Origin: a virus
Length of the DNA stretch: 64,000 nt
Strand: one strand, 5' to 3'
Virus record (IMG/VR): IMGVR_UViG_3300034152_000478
Coordinates: 62,001 to 126,000 of that record
Shown one piece after another: positions 18,601 through 26,360 of the stretch. Position 1 is the first letter of the stretch. Every line of letters begins with the position of its first letter. The position numbers and the translations under genes were made by a program. The notes under the pieces are model-generated. The model searched no databases. It was given only the letters and a program-made list of their open reading frames with translations, and was not told the origin of the DNA.

Positions 18601-19291
18601 ATACAGCCTTAACATCTAAGGGAGGTAGCTTAATGCGCCCTGCCAGTTCACAACGGGATTGCTCCTCCAAGACGCGCTTGCCAAAATTACTGTAGGCGAT
18701 CAACGTGTCTGTCTGACTATAGGTGTTCAGCCACTTCCACTGCTGTGGATACGAGTCCACACAAGCCATGATAATCCAGTGAAATTTGTCACGCAGAATA
18801 CTGTCCTGCTGCCAAAACACCATCCACCAATCGCGGATATCGATAACTACATCGGGGCGAAAATCAAGCAGTACAGCCTCAAAGCGCCACTTGCCAAACT
18901 GATTGTACTGGTAGCGGGCCTGTTGTTCTGGAGTGCCTCGCGGATTGCCATACGCGTTTTGACCATGTTGATCATTAGGATCTGGGAGATTGCCATAATA
19001 TCTCCATGGCAGTTGTTGTCCGCGTGGATCGCTCTGTGCTGCATATGAGCCAAACTCTGCCAGCTCATATTTCCCTGTTTGAGCCAGCCTTGTCAGAACG
19101 TGGCGACAATAAGTAGAGAAGCCAGTTTGCAGGAAGCTGGCTTCTGAAACAAACAGCATACGCAGCTTTTCTTTGCGTTTCGGCAGCTTGTCTATTTCGT
19201 TCTGGAGTTTTTCGATAGTCCAAGGTTCTTGAAAGTCAGCTCCGCTTATCTTGGGGAGCTTACCAGGCTTATTGGTTTCTTCGTTCTTCAC
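15644..19291 (-). CDS. Giant three-domain glycosyltransferase (GT4 + DUF4214 + GT9 + GT2)
   Basis: 1215 residues from a GTG start (GGAG six bases upstream). Residues ~40-480 form a GT4-like GT-B domain (LFVSEASFLQTGFSTYC; donor-site region SIAEGDGMPVQNAKACGVPVI) interrupted near 338-362 by a four-cysteine zinc-ribbon (CTKC ... CPNC). About 529-590 matches DUF4214 (LLGREPDEEGMTNWL). About 617-900 is a GT9-like heptosyltransferase domain (MYCMPQTAGDVLLSTAVI; late HVGLDSFPAHVAS). About 915-1215 is a GT2 GT-A domain (VIVDGGSTDGTF; LDADEML near 1005). Such a fusion could build a defined oligosaccharide without releasing intermediates. It follows ssb, separated by a structured leader. Each domain call is strong; the product is unknown. 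Confidence 0.8.
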   Translation of the reverse strand: MKNEETNKPGKLPKISGADFQEPWTIEKLQNEIDKLPKRKEKLRMLFVSEASFLQTGFSTYCRHVLTRLAQTGKYELAEFGSYAAQSDPRGQQLPWRYYGNLPDPNDQHGQNAYGNPRGTPEQQARYQYNQFGKWRFEAVLLDFRPDVVIDIRDWWMVFWQQDSILRDKFHWIIMACVDSYPQQWKWLNTYSQTDTLIAYSNFGKRVLEEQSRCELAGRIKLPPLDVKAVCQPGIDIETFKPMDKNQIKARFNIDPRVRFVGTVMRNQKRKLFPRIIESFRMFKDANGWMHPDPQKKRIKDIDNIKLLLHTGVRDVGFDIPEAIRREGLEGEVYFTYLCTKCGTFGVSTFIGSPAQCPNCKNSTFDTPNTQVGLPDEHFANIFGLMDVYIQMSIAEGDGMPVQNAKACGVPVIMSDYAALYEKARNGGGIPVRGDLETESETMQWRHWFDREVFVEKLTKLFRKKGMIEKLGRAARECIETHYNWDLTAKKWEWILDSIEIKDRNETWDTDEEPLSMPEESLAEKEGLNDREFIVECYKQLLGREPDEEGMTNWLGNIERGQPREEIEKYFRNITEAKNHAIEMIKGSKDKKPGEVVISKNPLEQIAEEMNPDDKFRIMYCMPQTAGDVLLSTAVIKALKEKYPEATIYFATEKRYFPILKDNPVISKVFEYDDNLLNYRSAEPFGPARGFVDLCFCPFIVTQRIPHWIHGGKGDSLAVTYGHLCGLSLTDDEVRKKIRIGKEPVELPFEGKYITFHAKTTQDPKDYSNWEEVFSRVHGVKIVQIGSKDEPLLEHPDVVDMRGETTPQQLAYLIENAALHVGLDSFPAHVASAVNTRSIVVYGGTYARQGGIQNSKAIEPENRSGCYTSCHLVECIQKKQGKPKCIDNIVPDTIVDAMREELGNEHIKPPKPINISAYCIIKNGNENRFPYIACIKEALKVADEFVIVDGGSTDGTFEDLQFLAKNEPKLKVLQHEWDMDDPMLMGNEKTWARQQCTGEYLIQLDADEMLVEPHPGQIRDLIRANRKVPIFDFPVINMYGGDNTIRVDDSIWKWRLSKNDPKIIHGVYGEARDFDPETMQVVFDKRKSDGCEYIDRDTLAIAPHVSILPPQAAKLHIEVVKLFREGQEVPAEFLENYKTMMQQISEAMPHIVHYSWADLETKKKRGGFWSSTYHGRNSWTHNTTEDIEERIKEDKELILQVDMQHPLKGAFKCSI

Positions 19292-19389
19292 ATCCCTCTC
19301 CGAAAAAAAAGAGGGACGCTGCCAGTTTGATTATTCGTTGTACAAAGCTGCGGCAACGAGTGAGGAGCTATAATAGGAGAGTGGCAGCG
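19292..19389 (-). promoter_or_regulatory. Structured leader between ssb and the giant glycosyltransferase
   Basis: On the minus strand CGCTGCCA (19382-19389) can pair with TGGCAGCG (19317-19324) around a ~57-base loop that itself holds a small CGTTG/CAACG stem. Immediately after comes a 7-bp perfect stem TCCCTCT/AGAGGGA whose loop is mostly a T-run (A8 on the plus strand, 19303-19310). The right arm of that second stem covers the Shine-Dalgarno region (GGAGAGGGAT) of the GTG-started gene. It may work as a partial terminator after ssb, as a translational lock on the glycosyltransferase, or both. Confidence 0.5.
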
Positions 19390-19419
19390 CCCCCGTGTCC
19401 CAACCCATCCTTTTCTGTC

Positions 19420-19857
19420 TTAGAACGGTATCTCGTTATCGTTCTCAGGTTCGTCTGCTGCTACTGGTCGTGCGGGCTCTGCCCTGATCTCGGTTGGTGG
19501 CGCAGGCTCAGTCCGTGCTGGCGGGGCTGCACTGTCACTACTTTCCTCATACACAGGACTTTCAACAAGCAGAAAGCGGTTAGATTTGATGTACAGCTTT
19601 GTGCGCTTCTGACCTTCATTGTTCTCCCAGCGATCCTGGCGAAGAACTCCCTCAAGCAAGACACGACATTTGTCAGTCATCATCTTGTCTGCTTGTTCCG
19701 CAATCTTCCCCCACATTACCACGTCGAGCATGGTCAGCGGTGTTTTAGCGTTGTCTTTTACGCCGACTCGAAGATTCAGAACAGCGTTGCCGTTCTTTGT
19801 GTAGCGAAGTTCCTTTTCGTAAACTCGGCCAACGATTGAAACGTGATTGTCGATCAT
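19420..19857 (-). CDS. ssb: Single-stranded DNA-binding protein
   Basis: 145 residues from MIDNHVSIVGRVYEKELRYTK, chosen over an in-frame ATG 42 bases upstream because GGGAGG lies just before it and the OB-fold begins there. Residues 1-105 are the bacterial-type SSB OB domain. A proline/alanine/acid-rich linker follows, and the C-terminal tip ENDNEIPF matches the acidic hook (DDDIPF type) that recruits replication partners. Its role is to coat ssDNA at the fork and in recombination. It is the first gene after conserved motif copy A and comes directly after dnaE, fitting a separately boosted, abundant product. Confidence 0.93.
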   Translation of the reverse strand: MIDNHVSIVGRVYEKELRYTKNGNAVLNLRVGVKDNAKTPLTMLDVVMWGKIAEQADKMMTDKCRVLLEGVLRQDRWENNEGQKRTKLYIKSNRFLLVESPVYEESSDSAAPPARTEPAPPTEIRAEPARPVAADEPENDNEIPF

Positions 19858-19902
19858 TAAAATACCTCCCTTGTCTCTAAATGGTACACCGTTGAACAAT
19901 CA

Positions 19903-19940
19903 CTCTACTATACTATCGGTCCGATTTGCAGAAAAACTAC
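19903..19940 (-). promoter_or_regulatory. Copy A of the conserved 40-bp motif, upstream of ssb
   Basis: Minus strand: GTAGT, six bases, GCAAATCGGACCGATA, then GTATAGTAG. It lies in the 84-base gap between the dnaE stop and the ssb start. The inner ATCGGACCGAT is an odd-length perfect palindrome, and TATAGT could serve as a -10 element. No TTGACA-like -35 is seen at 17 bases, so a host sigma70 promoter is not obvious here. Interpreted as a phage-specific promoter or operator for ssb and the giant glycosyltransferase. Confidence 0.75.
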
Positions 19941-19941
19941 A

Positions 19942-22900
19942 CTATTTTAATAGTTTTTCTGGGATTTCGCACCTATTAACTACAAAAGAGCCGTATCCTG
20001 ATATCTGACCAGTTAATAACAGGACTGGCATATGCTTCATCATTTGGTAATACTGTTCAAATGCTTCTGAGAACATCGCAGCAGGAAACATGCCTTCATT
20101 GTCGTACACCTGAAACATGGCAAAAGTTTTGTCGCCTTTCTCGATAACCCTAATGTCGCTTGGGCAAGCTAATACCTCATAGTCGACTTTGCGTCTGCCT
20201 CCACGTTGCAGTGTCCCCACATTGACTGTCCGGTTGCTTCCCTGATAAGCCATGGTTCTACAGTATTTGATCGAGATTCCGAGCAGCTCATGTTCGATCT
20301 GAGCCATTTTCTCCATATCCATTTTGGGCTCTTCATCCAATAGCTGCTTGATCTTGTCATTGCGTACTTTCTCTCGGTGTTCCTCCAGCCATTCGCGTGC
20401 TGCTTCTATGAATGATTTGCCTTCTGTATTGGCAAGATAGTTATCATGAATCATTTCCCGTCTTTTGGGCGTCAGCGCATAGAACACTTCAAACTCTCGC
20501 GCCATGTGCAACCTGCTTTCATAATGATCCTTAACCATCCAGTCGTAAGCTCCTGCCATTATCAACGTATCTAACAGGGCACGACCGATATTGCGGGTAT
20601 TGATCATATGCTGTAGGTCGGCCGGTGTGTCTGCAGCTTGTAAAAACTGTATCTGCTTTTTGGCTGACTTCCCGATTCCTTTGATGTGTCCAAGACCGTA
20701 GTAGATTGCATCATCATGTATCTCGAAATCAAAATTGGCCATCTTGATATTGGGTGGCTGTACCGTAATTCCGTAGTTTTTGGCATCGTAATACAGCTCC
20801 GCAACTTCTTCGTGAGGCTTCTGTTCCTGAACGCTCATTTGCAACATGGCCAGGAAGAACTCCAAAGGATAATGTCTCTTGTAATAAGCCATCACGTAGC
20901 CAAGCATGGCATAGCCGACTGAGTGCGACTTGTTGAATGAATAGCCAGCTCCAGCTTCCAATAGGGTCCACAGCTTTTCAGTTTCTTCCTGTGAATATCC
21001 GTGCGTCTCCATGCCCTTGGCAAACTTGTCTTTGTGTTGTGCCATTACTTCTGGCAGCTTCTTGCCAATAGCCTTACGCAAATTGTCTGCCTCGCTCAGA
21101 CTGTAGCCCGCAAGCTGTTTGACCATTTCAATGGCCTGCTCTTGATACAACAGAATGCCATAGGTTGTAGCCAGCACAGAGGCAAGATCGTTGTGCACAT
21201 ACTCAATTGAGCCGCTGTTTTTATTGGCAACATAAGTATCGGCCATGCCCGTATCGAGTACGGCTGGCCTAATCATTGCGATAATGTCTGACCATTCTTC
21301 CAAAGAATGCGGTCGTACTTTTTGACACCAGGCTTTACCTAAGTAAGATTCTATCTGGAAGATTCCTTTTGTAAAACCCCTGGTTACCATGCGAAAAACA
21401 TCTGGGCTATCAAAGCGTTCAGACTCTAATGGATCATGTATAGCTTCACGTGCTTCGAGAATATCACGAATGCGGTTGACAACTGTAACTGACTTAACGC
21501 CTAAGATATCCAACTTCAGAAAGCCAAGCTTCTCCAATGTGTACATGTCCCAGCCAGTTAGCTGTTTCTTGTGTGTGGCATCATAGCTGATCGGGACCTT
21601 GCCTTCAATCGGTTTATCAGAAACAAGTATGGCGCATGCGTGGCTACTACGCTGTCTTCTGCAGCCTTCCAGGCGCAAGGCGTGCTTAAAGAGCATTTTC
21701 AACATGCGACTGCGATGGCGGATCTTTTTGTTCAACTCGGCTCTTAAGGCTTGACTATCCGCTGTCTCCAGCTCTGCCTCCCATGCTTCTATGTCGCTAT
21801 CGCGCCCCTCTGACATTTCGTGGATCTCTTTAGATTGTCCGATAGCATCTTTGACTGTATTGCACTTATGTGGGAAACAGGCAGTAATACGATTGAGATA
21901 ATTGAATTGCATACCTATGCCGCGCCCAACATCTTTCAGGGCAGCCTTACCGGCCAGCTTTGAAACTGTGGCCATTGGAAAAATCTTGTCTTCGCCGAAT
22001 GTCTTTCTTAGATAGGAGATAATATGTTCGCGGCGCAAGACGCAGAAGTCAAGGTCGATATCTGGCATGCTGCCTTTGCGACCCCGGTTATAGAAGCGCT
22101 CCCAAAAGAGACCATACTTGATGGGATCGATGCGGGTGATATCCAATACATAAGAAACCAGACTTCCTCCAGCGGAACCGCGACTATATCCTCTTGGTAT
22201 GCCATGTCTGTCTCCGTCCTTGACAACGTCATGAACAATCATGAAGTAGTGCTGTAGGTTGGCTTCTTTAATATCTGCCAGCTCAGTTTTGATTCTCTCT
22301 ACATATTCTGTATCGGCCTTGGTGAACATTTTACGGCGCATGACTTCTTTGCGACAGCGATCCACCAACAATTCATATACTTCGTCGTCACTCATGTCTT
22401 GACGATATCGTGGCATGTGCGCTGTGGCATCGAAGCTGATGGTCACGTTGCATCTTTCGGCTATTTCGAGCGATCGAGTTATCTCATCTGGCTCAAAGCG
22501 CACAAGCATTTCATCGTATGTTTGGACATAATAATCTTCGCCGCTGAACTTAATCCTTCCGGCTTTATTGCTGTCGGTCTTAACAGGGTCAAGTATAGAC
22601 TTCTTGCTCGATATTGCTTTCCAAATTTCATGCGAGAACGCGTCCTCCTTGAGAACATAATGGACATCATTAGTTGCCACAAGAGGAACACCAAGGCGCT
22701 TACTAAAATCCCGGCTAACATCTATGATTACCTCTTGCTCTGGTATGTGTTTAACATGTCTTCGATTGACATTCTGTATTTCCAGGTAAAACCTATCGCC
22801 AAAAGCTTCCTTGAATTGTAATGTCAGCGCTTCTGCCTTCTTGACATCATGCAGCATCCAGTGTGGTATTAATCCATGCATACATGCGGTAAGCACAATA

Positions 22901-23298
22901 ATGCCTTCGTTATGCCTAAATAATTGGTCAACATCGATTCTGGCACTATAATAGAAGCCTCCACCTTGGTCTATGGGGGTGTTGGCATAACTCATCAGTT
23001 TGATGATGTTTTCCCAGCCAGTATTGTTTTCGGCCAGTAGAACAACATGCTTGGCTGAGCGTTCTTTATCTGCTGTACGCTCGACGATGTATGCCTCTAC
23101 TCCAAGAATGGGCTTGACTTCTTGCTTGCGACATTCCTGGTAGAACTCGATTGCACCCATAATGTGGCCATGGTCAGTAATGGAAAGCGCCGGATATCCA
23201 AGCTCTTTAGCTCGTTTTACCAACTCTGGTATCTGGGCAATAGAATCCTGATATGAAAAGTCAGTGTGGTTGTGAAGGCTAACGTATTGACTACTCAT
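19942..23298 (-). CDS. dnaE: DNA polymerase III alpha subunit (DnaE type)
   Basis: 1118 residues, close to the bacterial DnaE length (~1160). The N-terminal PHP domain starts VSLHNHTDFSYQDS and keeps TDHGHIMG, a VEAYIVE strand and VATNDVHY, so its metal-binding residues look intact. Catalytic aspartates appear in MPDIDLDF near residue 410 and KLDILGVKSV near 597. The tandem HhH region and a C-terminal OB-like domain follow. It is the replicative polymerase; no separate epsilon exonuclease, clamp or loader is visible here, so it may use the host clamp and PHP proofreading. The start ATG overlaps the stop of the PD-(D/E)XK nuclease gene. Confidence 0.95.
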   Translation of the reverse strand: MSSQYVSLHNHTDFSYQDSIAQIPELVKRAKELGYPALSITDHGHIMGAIEFYQECRKQEVKPILGVEAYIVERTADKERSAKHVVLLAENNTGWENIIKLMSYANTPIDQGGGFYYSARIDVDQLFRHNEGIIVLTACMHGLIPHWMLHDVKKAEALTLQFKEAFGDRFYLEIQNVNRRHVKHIPEQEVIIDVSRDFSKRLGVPLVATNDVHYVLKEDAFSHEIWKAISSKKSILDPVKTDSNKAGRIKFSGEDYYVQTYDEMLVRFEPDEITRSLEIAERCNVTISFDATAHMPRYRQDMSDDEVYELLVDRCRKEVMRRKMFTKADTEYVERIKTELADIKEANLQHYFMIVHDVVKDGDRHGIPRGYSRGSAGGSLVSYVLDITRIDPIKYGLFWERFYNRGRKGSMPDIDLDFCVLRREHIISYLRKTFGEDKIFPMATVSKLAGKAALKDVGRGIGMQFNYLNRITACFPHKCNTVKDAIGQSKEIHEMSEGRDSDIEAWEAELETADSQALRAELNKKIRHRSRMLKMLFKHALRLEGCRRQRSSHACAILVSDKPIEGKVPISYDATHKKQLTGWDMYTLEKLGFLKLDILGVKSVTVVNRIRDILEAREAIHDPLESERFDSPDVFRMVTRGFTKGIFQIESYLGKAWCQKVRPHSLEEWSDIIAMIRPAVLDTGMADTYVANKNSGSIEYVHNDLASVLATTYGILLYQEQAIEMVKQLAGYSLSEADNLRKAIGKKLPEVMAQHKDKFAKGMETHGYSQEETEKLWTLLEAGAGYSFNKSHSVGYAMLGYVMAYYKRHYPLEFFLAMLQMSVQEQKPHEEVAELYYDAKNYGITVQPPNIKMANFDFEIHDDAIYYGLGHIKGIGKSAKKQIQFLQAADTPADLQHMINTRNIGRALLDTLIMAGAYDWMVKDHYESRLHMAREFEVFYALTPKRREMIHDNYLANTEGKSFIEAAREWLEEHREKVRNDKIKQLLDEEPKMDMEKMAQIEHELLGISIKYCRTMAYQGSNRTVNVGTLQRGGRRKVDYEVLACPSDIRVIEKGDKTFAMFQVYDNEGMFPAAMFSEAFEQYYQMMKHMPVLLLTGQISGYGSFVVNRCEIPEKLLK

Positions 23299-24086
23299 GT
23301 AACCAGCTCTTTACCTACCTGCAAATCTCTCCAAAGTTCGTCACATCTGGTACGGTCGCACAGCTTATCGCATATCCAGTTGGCTGGCTCAATCCTGGTA
23401 GGCATATCCATGCCATGAATAGTGCGCCAGTAGCGCCCCAGAGCCTTCTTGGTGCCTTCGGCGTGCTTGTCTGTCAAGGCAACAGTAATTGGTCTGCGCT
23501 GTATGTAATCCAGCGTCACAAAGATGTACTTGTACTGCGGAAACATCAACCGAGCTGCCAGGTCATAAATACGGACCTGCGGATCTTTCTTGGCTTCCCT
23601 ATAGGAAAGAGTCCATGTGCCTGTCTTCCAGTCGTGGATTTCCAGTGTTTCTGAATCATGCTCAAGCAATAGATCGATATATCCTTTGATTAAAATGCCC
23701 CCGCCTATATCCAGCAAGAATTCTTTTTCTGCACCAATGATCTTGCGGTTAAGCGGATTGTGTTGTGGTGCTCGACCCAATACGAGACTAACAAGATTCT
23801 CAGTATCAGCCCAAACTTGAACTTTAACCTCGTCGGCTGACAGCTCCGGGTATTTGGTGGCAGCTATGCTATATAATGAATCTATTTCTTCCTTGGCAAA
23901 TCTGGGCCAATTTTGAGCATTCAATTCTCCCAGAGCCATGCCCTCAAAAATGGAGTGCACGAAAGTGCCAAGGTTTGCTGCATAGTTTTCCTTCATTCTG
24001 ATGCGCAGCACATACTCCAGGTAAAACTTGAAGGGGCATTGTTTGAAACATTTTATACAGCTTGCTGACAAGTGTTTACAGTCCAT
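23295..24086 (-). CDS. PD-(D/E)XK nuclease of the RecB/Cas4-like family
   Basis: 263 residues from MDCKHLSASCIKCFKQCPFKF, chosen because GGAG lies nine bases upstream. The N-terminal cysteines (C3, C11, C14, C18) and the family's opening SxSxxxxFxxCPxKF pattern are seen. The nuclease core reads LGTFVHSIFEG, then GYIDLLLE (catalytic D) and LEIHDWKTG (D-x-K). A terminal set of cysteines (WICDKLCDRTRC) could complete an iron-sulfur cluster as in AddB/Cas4-type nucleases. Likely role: DNA end resection or recombination processing. It is translationally coupled to dnaE downstream and lies in the replication block. Confidence 0.8.
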   Translation of the reverse strand: MDCKHLSASCIKCFKQCPFKFYLEYVLRIRMKENYAANLGTFVHSIFEGMALGELNAQNWPRFAKEEIDSLYSIAATKYPELSADEVKVQVWADTENLVSLVLGRAPQHNPLNRKIIGAEKEFLLDIGGGILIKGYIDLLLEHDSETLEIHDWKTGTWTLSYREAKKDPQVRIYDLAARLMFPQYKYIFVTLDYIQRRPITVALTDKHAEGTKKALGRYWRTIHGMDMPTRIEPANWICDKLCDRTRCDELWRDLQVGKELVT

Positions 24087-24087
24087 G

Positions 24088-24354
24088 CTATTTCTCCAGG
24101 ATCGCTTTGCCCAGTTGCGAATCTTTCCACGCTGCTGAAATATTGTCTCCATTCTCCAGAATCTGACGCGCCTCTTCGTATGCTACCACACGTAGAATGA
24201 TCTTAGCGCCAGTTACATCATCAAAAACTACATGATCGCCATCTTGTTGTTGGTCCTCGGGTATTTCTTTGAAGAAGATCGAATCGCCAGCATCATGCAT
24301 TGTTTGTAGGCAGGCAAGATTCTCCCTGATCTGTTCCCGATTGTTTTTTGGCAT
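24088..24354 (-). CDS. Hypothetical protein, 88 residues
   Basis: A soluble acidic protein with no recognised motif. The start at 24354 is supported by GGAAGG nine bases upstream, even though it lies 62 bases inside the end of the previous gene. A later ATG at 24300 lacks a ribosome site. It is followed after a 1-base gap by the nuclease gene. Confidence 0.5.
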   Translation of the reverse strand: MPKNNREQIRENLACLQTMHDAGDSIFFKEIPEDQQQDGDHVVFDDVTGAKIILRVVAYEEARQILENGDNISAAWKDSQLGKAILEK

Positions 24355-24991
24355 TTTTCAGTTCCTTCCTCTCGATATCTAAATAGCGCTGTACACAGTC
24401 TCTTAGACGCAACGCAATGCCTTCTGGCACTTTGATGTTCTCGCTGTCAGTTAACCATTCTGCCGTGGCCACTATAAAGGCATGACACTCATCACGAACT
24501 ACATGTTCACCATAACCTTGATCTCTGACGTATTCCTCCAGGGCACTGAGGTCATGTTCGGCCATTATAGCATCCACCTCAGCCTTATAGGATTCATTAG
24601 TGAAGTACAGGCCGTGCGCAGTTTCATGAACCTCTACATCTGGATCGCTACCCTCGTATGCTCCAATCACATAGAACTTATCTGTGCGATAACGAATAGC
24701 CTCGATTAGCTCGGCTTCTTCTTCTGTGAGCGGATTGAAGAGCCCTTGGATGAACGGGGCGAAGGTCCATGACGGGACATTATATCCCTGAGTGTCCTCA
24801 GTATACGTTGCTCCTCCGGACTCATATTCAGAATACCACGATAAATATTGTCCAATGGTGAAGATTGTCTTCGCGAATTCCGGTGACTCATAATACTCCT
24901 GGACTCTCAAGAACGCTTTTGCCGCTTCTTCCTTCGTGTCGTATCTGAAGAAGATGATGTGCCTTGTGATTTGCTTGACTGTAAATCCCAT
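24293..24991 (-). CDS. Putative zincin metallopeptidase (HETAH)
   Basis: 232 residues with GGGGGAG before the ATG. The only strong motif is VEVHETAHGLYF near residues 118-129, an HExxH zinc-site signature in a typical helix context, with a candidate third ligand in VVRDECHAF about 45 residues later. The rest is unfamiliar. It is one of three HExxH proteins in the window that share no obvious sequence beyond the motif. It overlaps both neighbours by unusually long stretches (85 and 62 bases). Peptidase activity is inferred from the motif alone. Confidence 0.5.
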   Translation of the reverse strand: MGFTVKQITRHIIFFRYDTKEEAAKAFLRVQEYYESPEFAKTIFTIGQYLSWYSEYESGGATYTEDTQGYNVPSWTFAPFIQGLFNPLTEEEAELIEAIRYRTDKFYVIGAYEGSDPDVEVHETAHGLYFTNESYKAEVDAIMAEHDLSALEEYVRDQGYGEHVVRDECHAFIVATAEWLTDSENIKVPEGIALRLRDCVQRYLDIERKELKNAKKQSGTDQGESCLPTNNA

Positions 24992-25365
24992 ATGTTCTCC
25001 CCCTCATCATTGGGTATAGAAAAATCCTTGACTCTATCATCAAAGTTTTCCGCAAACTTTGGGTCCATTTCCGCCATTAGCTCAAACTGCAAAAGCGTCA
25101 TTGCACACCACAAAACAGACGACAAATGATGTTGTCCATCTGTAGCATCAAATCGATGTCCCACCTTCCATTTTTCAAGGTGTCTTTGAAGTGCCGCTAT
25201 AACACGACCAAACTTCATTCCTTTGCGCCAATTGTTGTCGTCGTACTTCTTGGCTCCAATGGTGTAGACTCTTGCCAGCTCATTCAGTGGCATGACTGGA
25301 ATCAGGTCGTACCGCATTTTACCTTGATCGTACTTGACTCCTTCCTTCAACTTCTCCTTGCTCAT
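24907..25365 (-). CDS. dATP/dGTP pyrophosphohydrolase-like protein (DUF5664 type)
   Basis: 152 residues starting at MSKEKLKEGVKYDQGK; AGGGGG lies just upstream. The sequence YDQGKMRYDLIP, then ARVYTIGAKKYDDNNWRKG, ALQRHLEKW and HLSSVLWCAMTLLQFE follows the pattern of DUF5664/dATP-dGTP diphosphohydrolase N-terminal proteins, a MazG-like all-alpha fold. It probably adjusts the dNTP pool. The C-terminal ~30 residues are Ser/Lys/Arg rich and overlap the next gene by 85 bases. Substrate identity is inference from family resemblance. Confidence 0.6.
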   Translation of the reverse strand: MSKEKLKEGVKYDQGKMRYDLIPVMPLNELARVYTIGAKKYDDNNWRKGMKFGRVIAALQRHLEKWKVGHRFDATDGQHHLSSVLWCAMTLLQFELMAEMDPKFAENFDDRVKDFSIPNDEGENIWDLQSSKSQGTSSSSDTTRRKKRQKRS

Positions 25366-25373
25366 TCTACCCC

Positions 25374-26360
25374 CTAAATATCCTCGGTTAACTGCCATTG
25401 ATTTCTGCGCAAGCTGTATATGGGGATCTCTCCAATGTCGTTATACCTTGTACTCCATCTCATGCGCAGAACATTGTATTCATGATCGCGTAAAAGTTTG
25501 GCGGCCTTTCTTGCGCCACTTTCTCCTGCTTTATCGTTGTCGTATGCTATAATCACATTCTCTATCTTAAGATTGCCAAGCAGCAATATCTGCTCCTGAG
25601 AAATGCTACTTCCCAATGTGGCCATGCTGTGGTGTATGTTGGCCGACTCAAAGCGCAAAACATCCAGCGGTCCTTCTACCAGTATAATAGCGCCCTTTTT
25701 GGGTTTGACCGCATGTATGTTATACAGGTTGACATTAGACTTGAACCCGATTGGTAGGTGTAGCCACTTAGGTCCGCTATCGCTTTCGATTACTTTACGC
25801 GCACTGAGACCGACTACCCTGCCATGGATATCGAATATCGGGACGCTGAATCGATGCAAGCCTGCTACGCTGTGTGTGCCCACCAGATATTTTTGTTGTA
25901 CATGTGCCGGTATGCCGCGAGAAGTTGCATACGAACTAAACATAACCTTCTGGGGGTCCATATCCAGCTTCTTTTGTGAGTTGTGTGTAGTCCGTTTGTA
26001 ATTACGACGCATCTCTTGGCGTCTTTCGATTGCTACGTCTTTATTAGCTTCGACTATTTGATTAGCTATCTCACGAGCCTCTTCTCTTGTGCAATCCTCC
26101 ATGGCCATAATGAAGGCCAATGCATCGTTACCATGAACATCATGACATCGATGAGAGAAACAATGCCACGTCAAGAATTGGCAACTCCACACAAATGCTG
26201 TCTTATTATCTCCTTTGTGCACTGGGCATGGGAGTCTAAGCTGCTGATCATCCCAGCGAAATGCATCGCCAGGACCATAACCATAATATTGCAAAACTTC
26301 TGGGAAAAGCAACCCAATGCGCTTGTAGGCTTTAGGGCTGAGTGTCTTCTTGGTCGTCAT
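25374..26360 (-). CDS. dnaG: DNA primase (DnaG/Toprim type)
   Basis: 328 residues, shorter than cellular DnaG (~580) because the C-terminal helicase-binding domain is missing, as in many phage primases. The N-terminal zinc-binding part shows CPVHKGD, then WHCFSHRCHD. The core has GRVVGLSARKV, and the Toprim signature IILVEGPLDVLRF followed by IIAYDNDKAGESGARKAA (DxD-type metal site). It would lay RNA primers for lagging-strand synthesis with the adjacent DnaB. Its start overlaps the dnaB stop by 29 bases, which ties expression of the two proteins. Confidence 0.88.
   Translation of the reverse strand: MTTKKTLSPKAYKRIGLLFPEVLQYYGYGPGDAFRWDDQQLRLPCPVHKGDNKTAFVWSCQFLTWHCFSHRCHDVHGNDALAFIMAMEDCTREEAREIANQIVEANKDVAIERRQEMRRNYKRTTHNSQKKLDMDPQKVMFSSYATSRGIPAHVQQKYLVGTHSVAGLHRFSVPIFDIHGRVVGLSARKVIESDSGPKWLHLPIGFKSNVNLYNIHAVKPKKGAIILVEGPLDVLRFESANIHHSMATLGSSISQEQILLLGNLKIENVIIAYDNDKAGESGARKAAKLLRDHEYNVLRMRWSTRYNDIGEIPIYSLRRNQWQLTEDI

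Noticed and set aside
24907-25365. Evidence for a Z-genome (2-aminoadenine) pathway
   Set aside because: The dATP/dGTP diphosphohydrolase-like gene is suggestive, but no PurZ-like (PurA family) gene is seen in the window.
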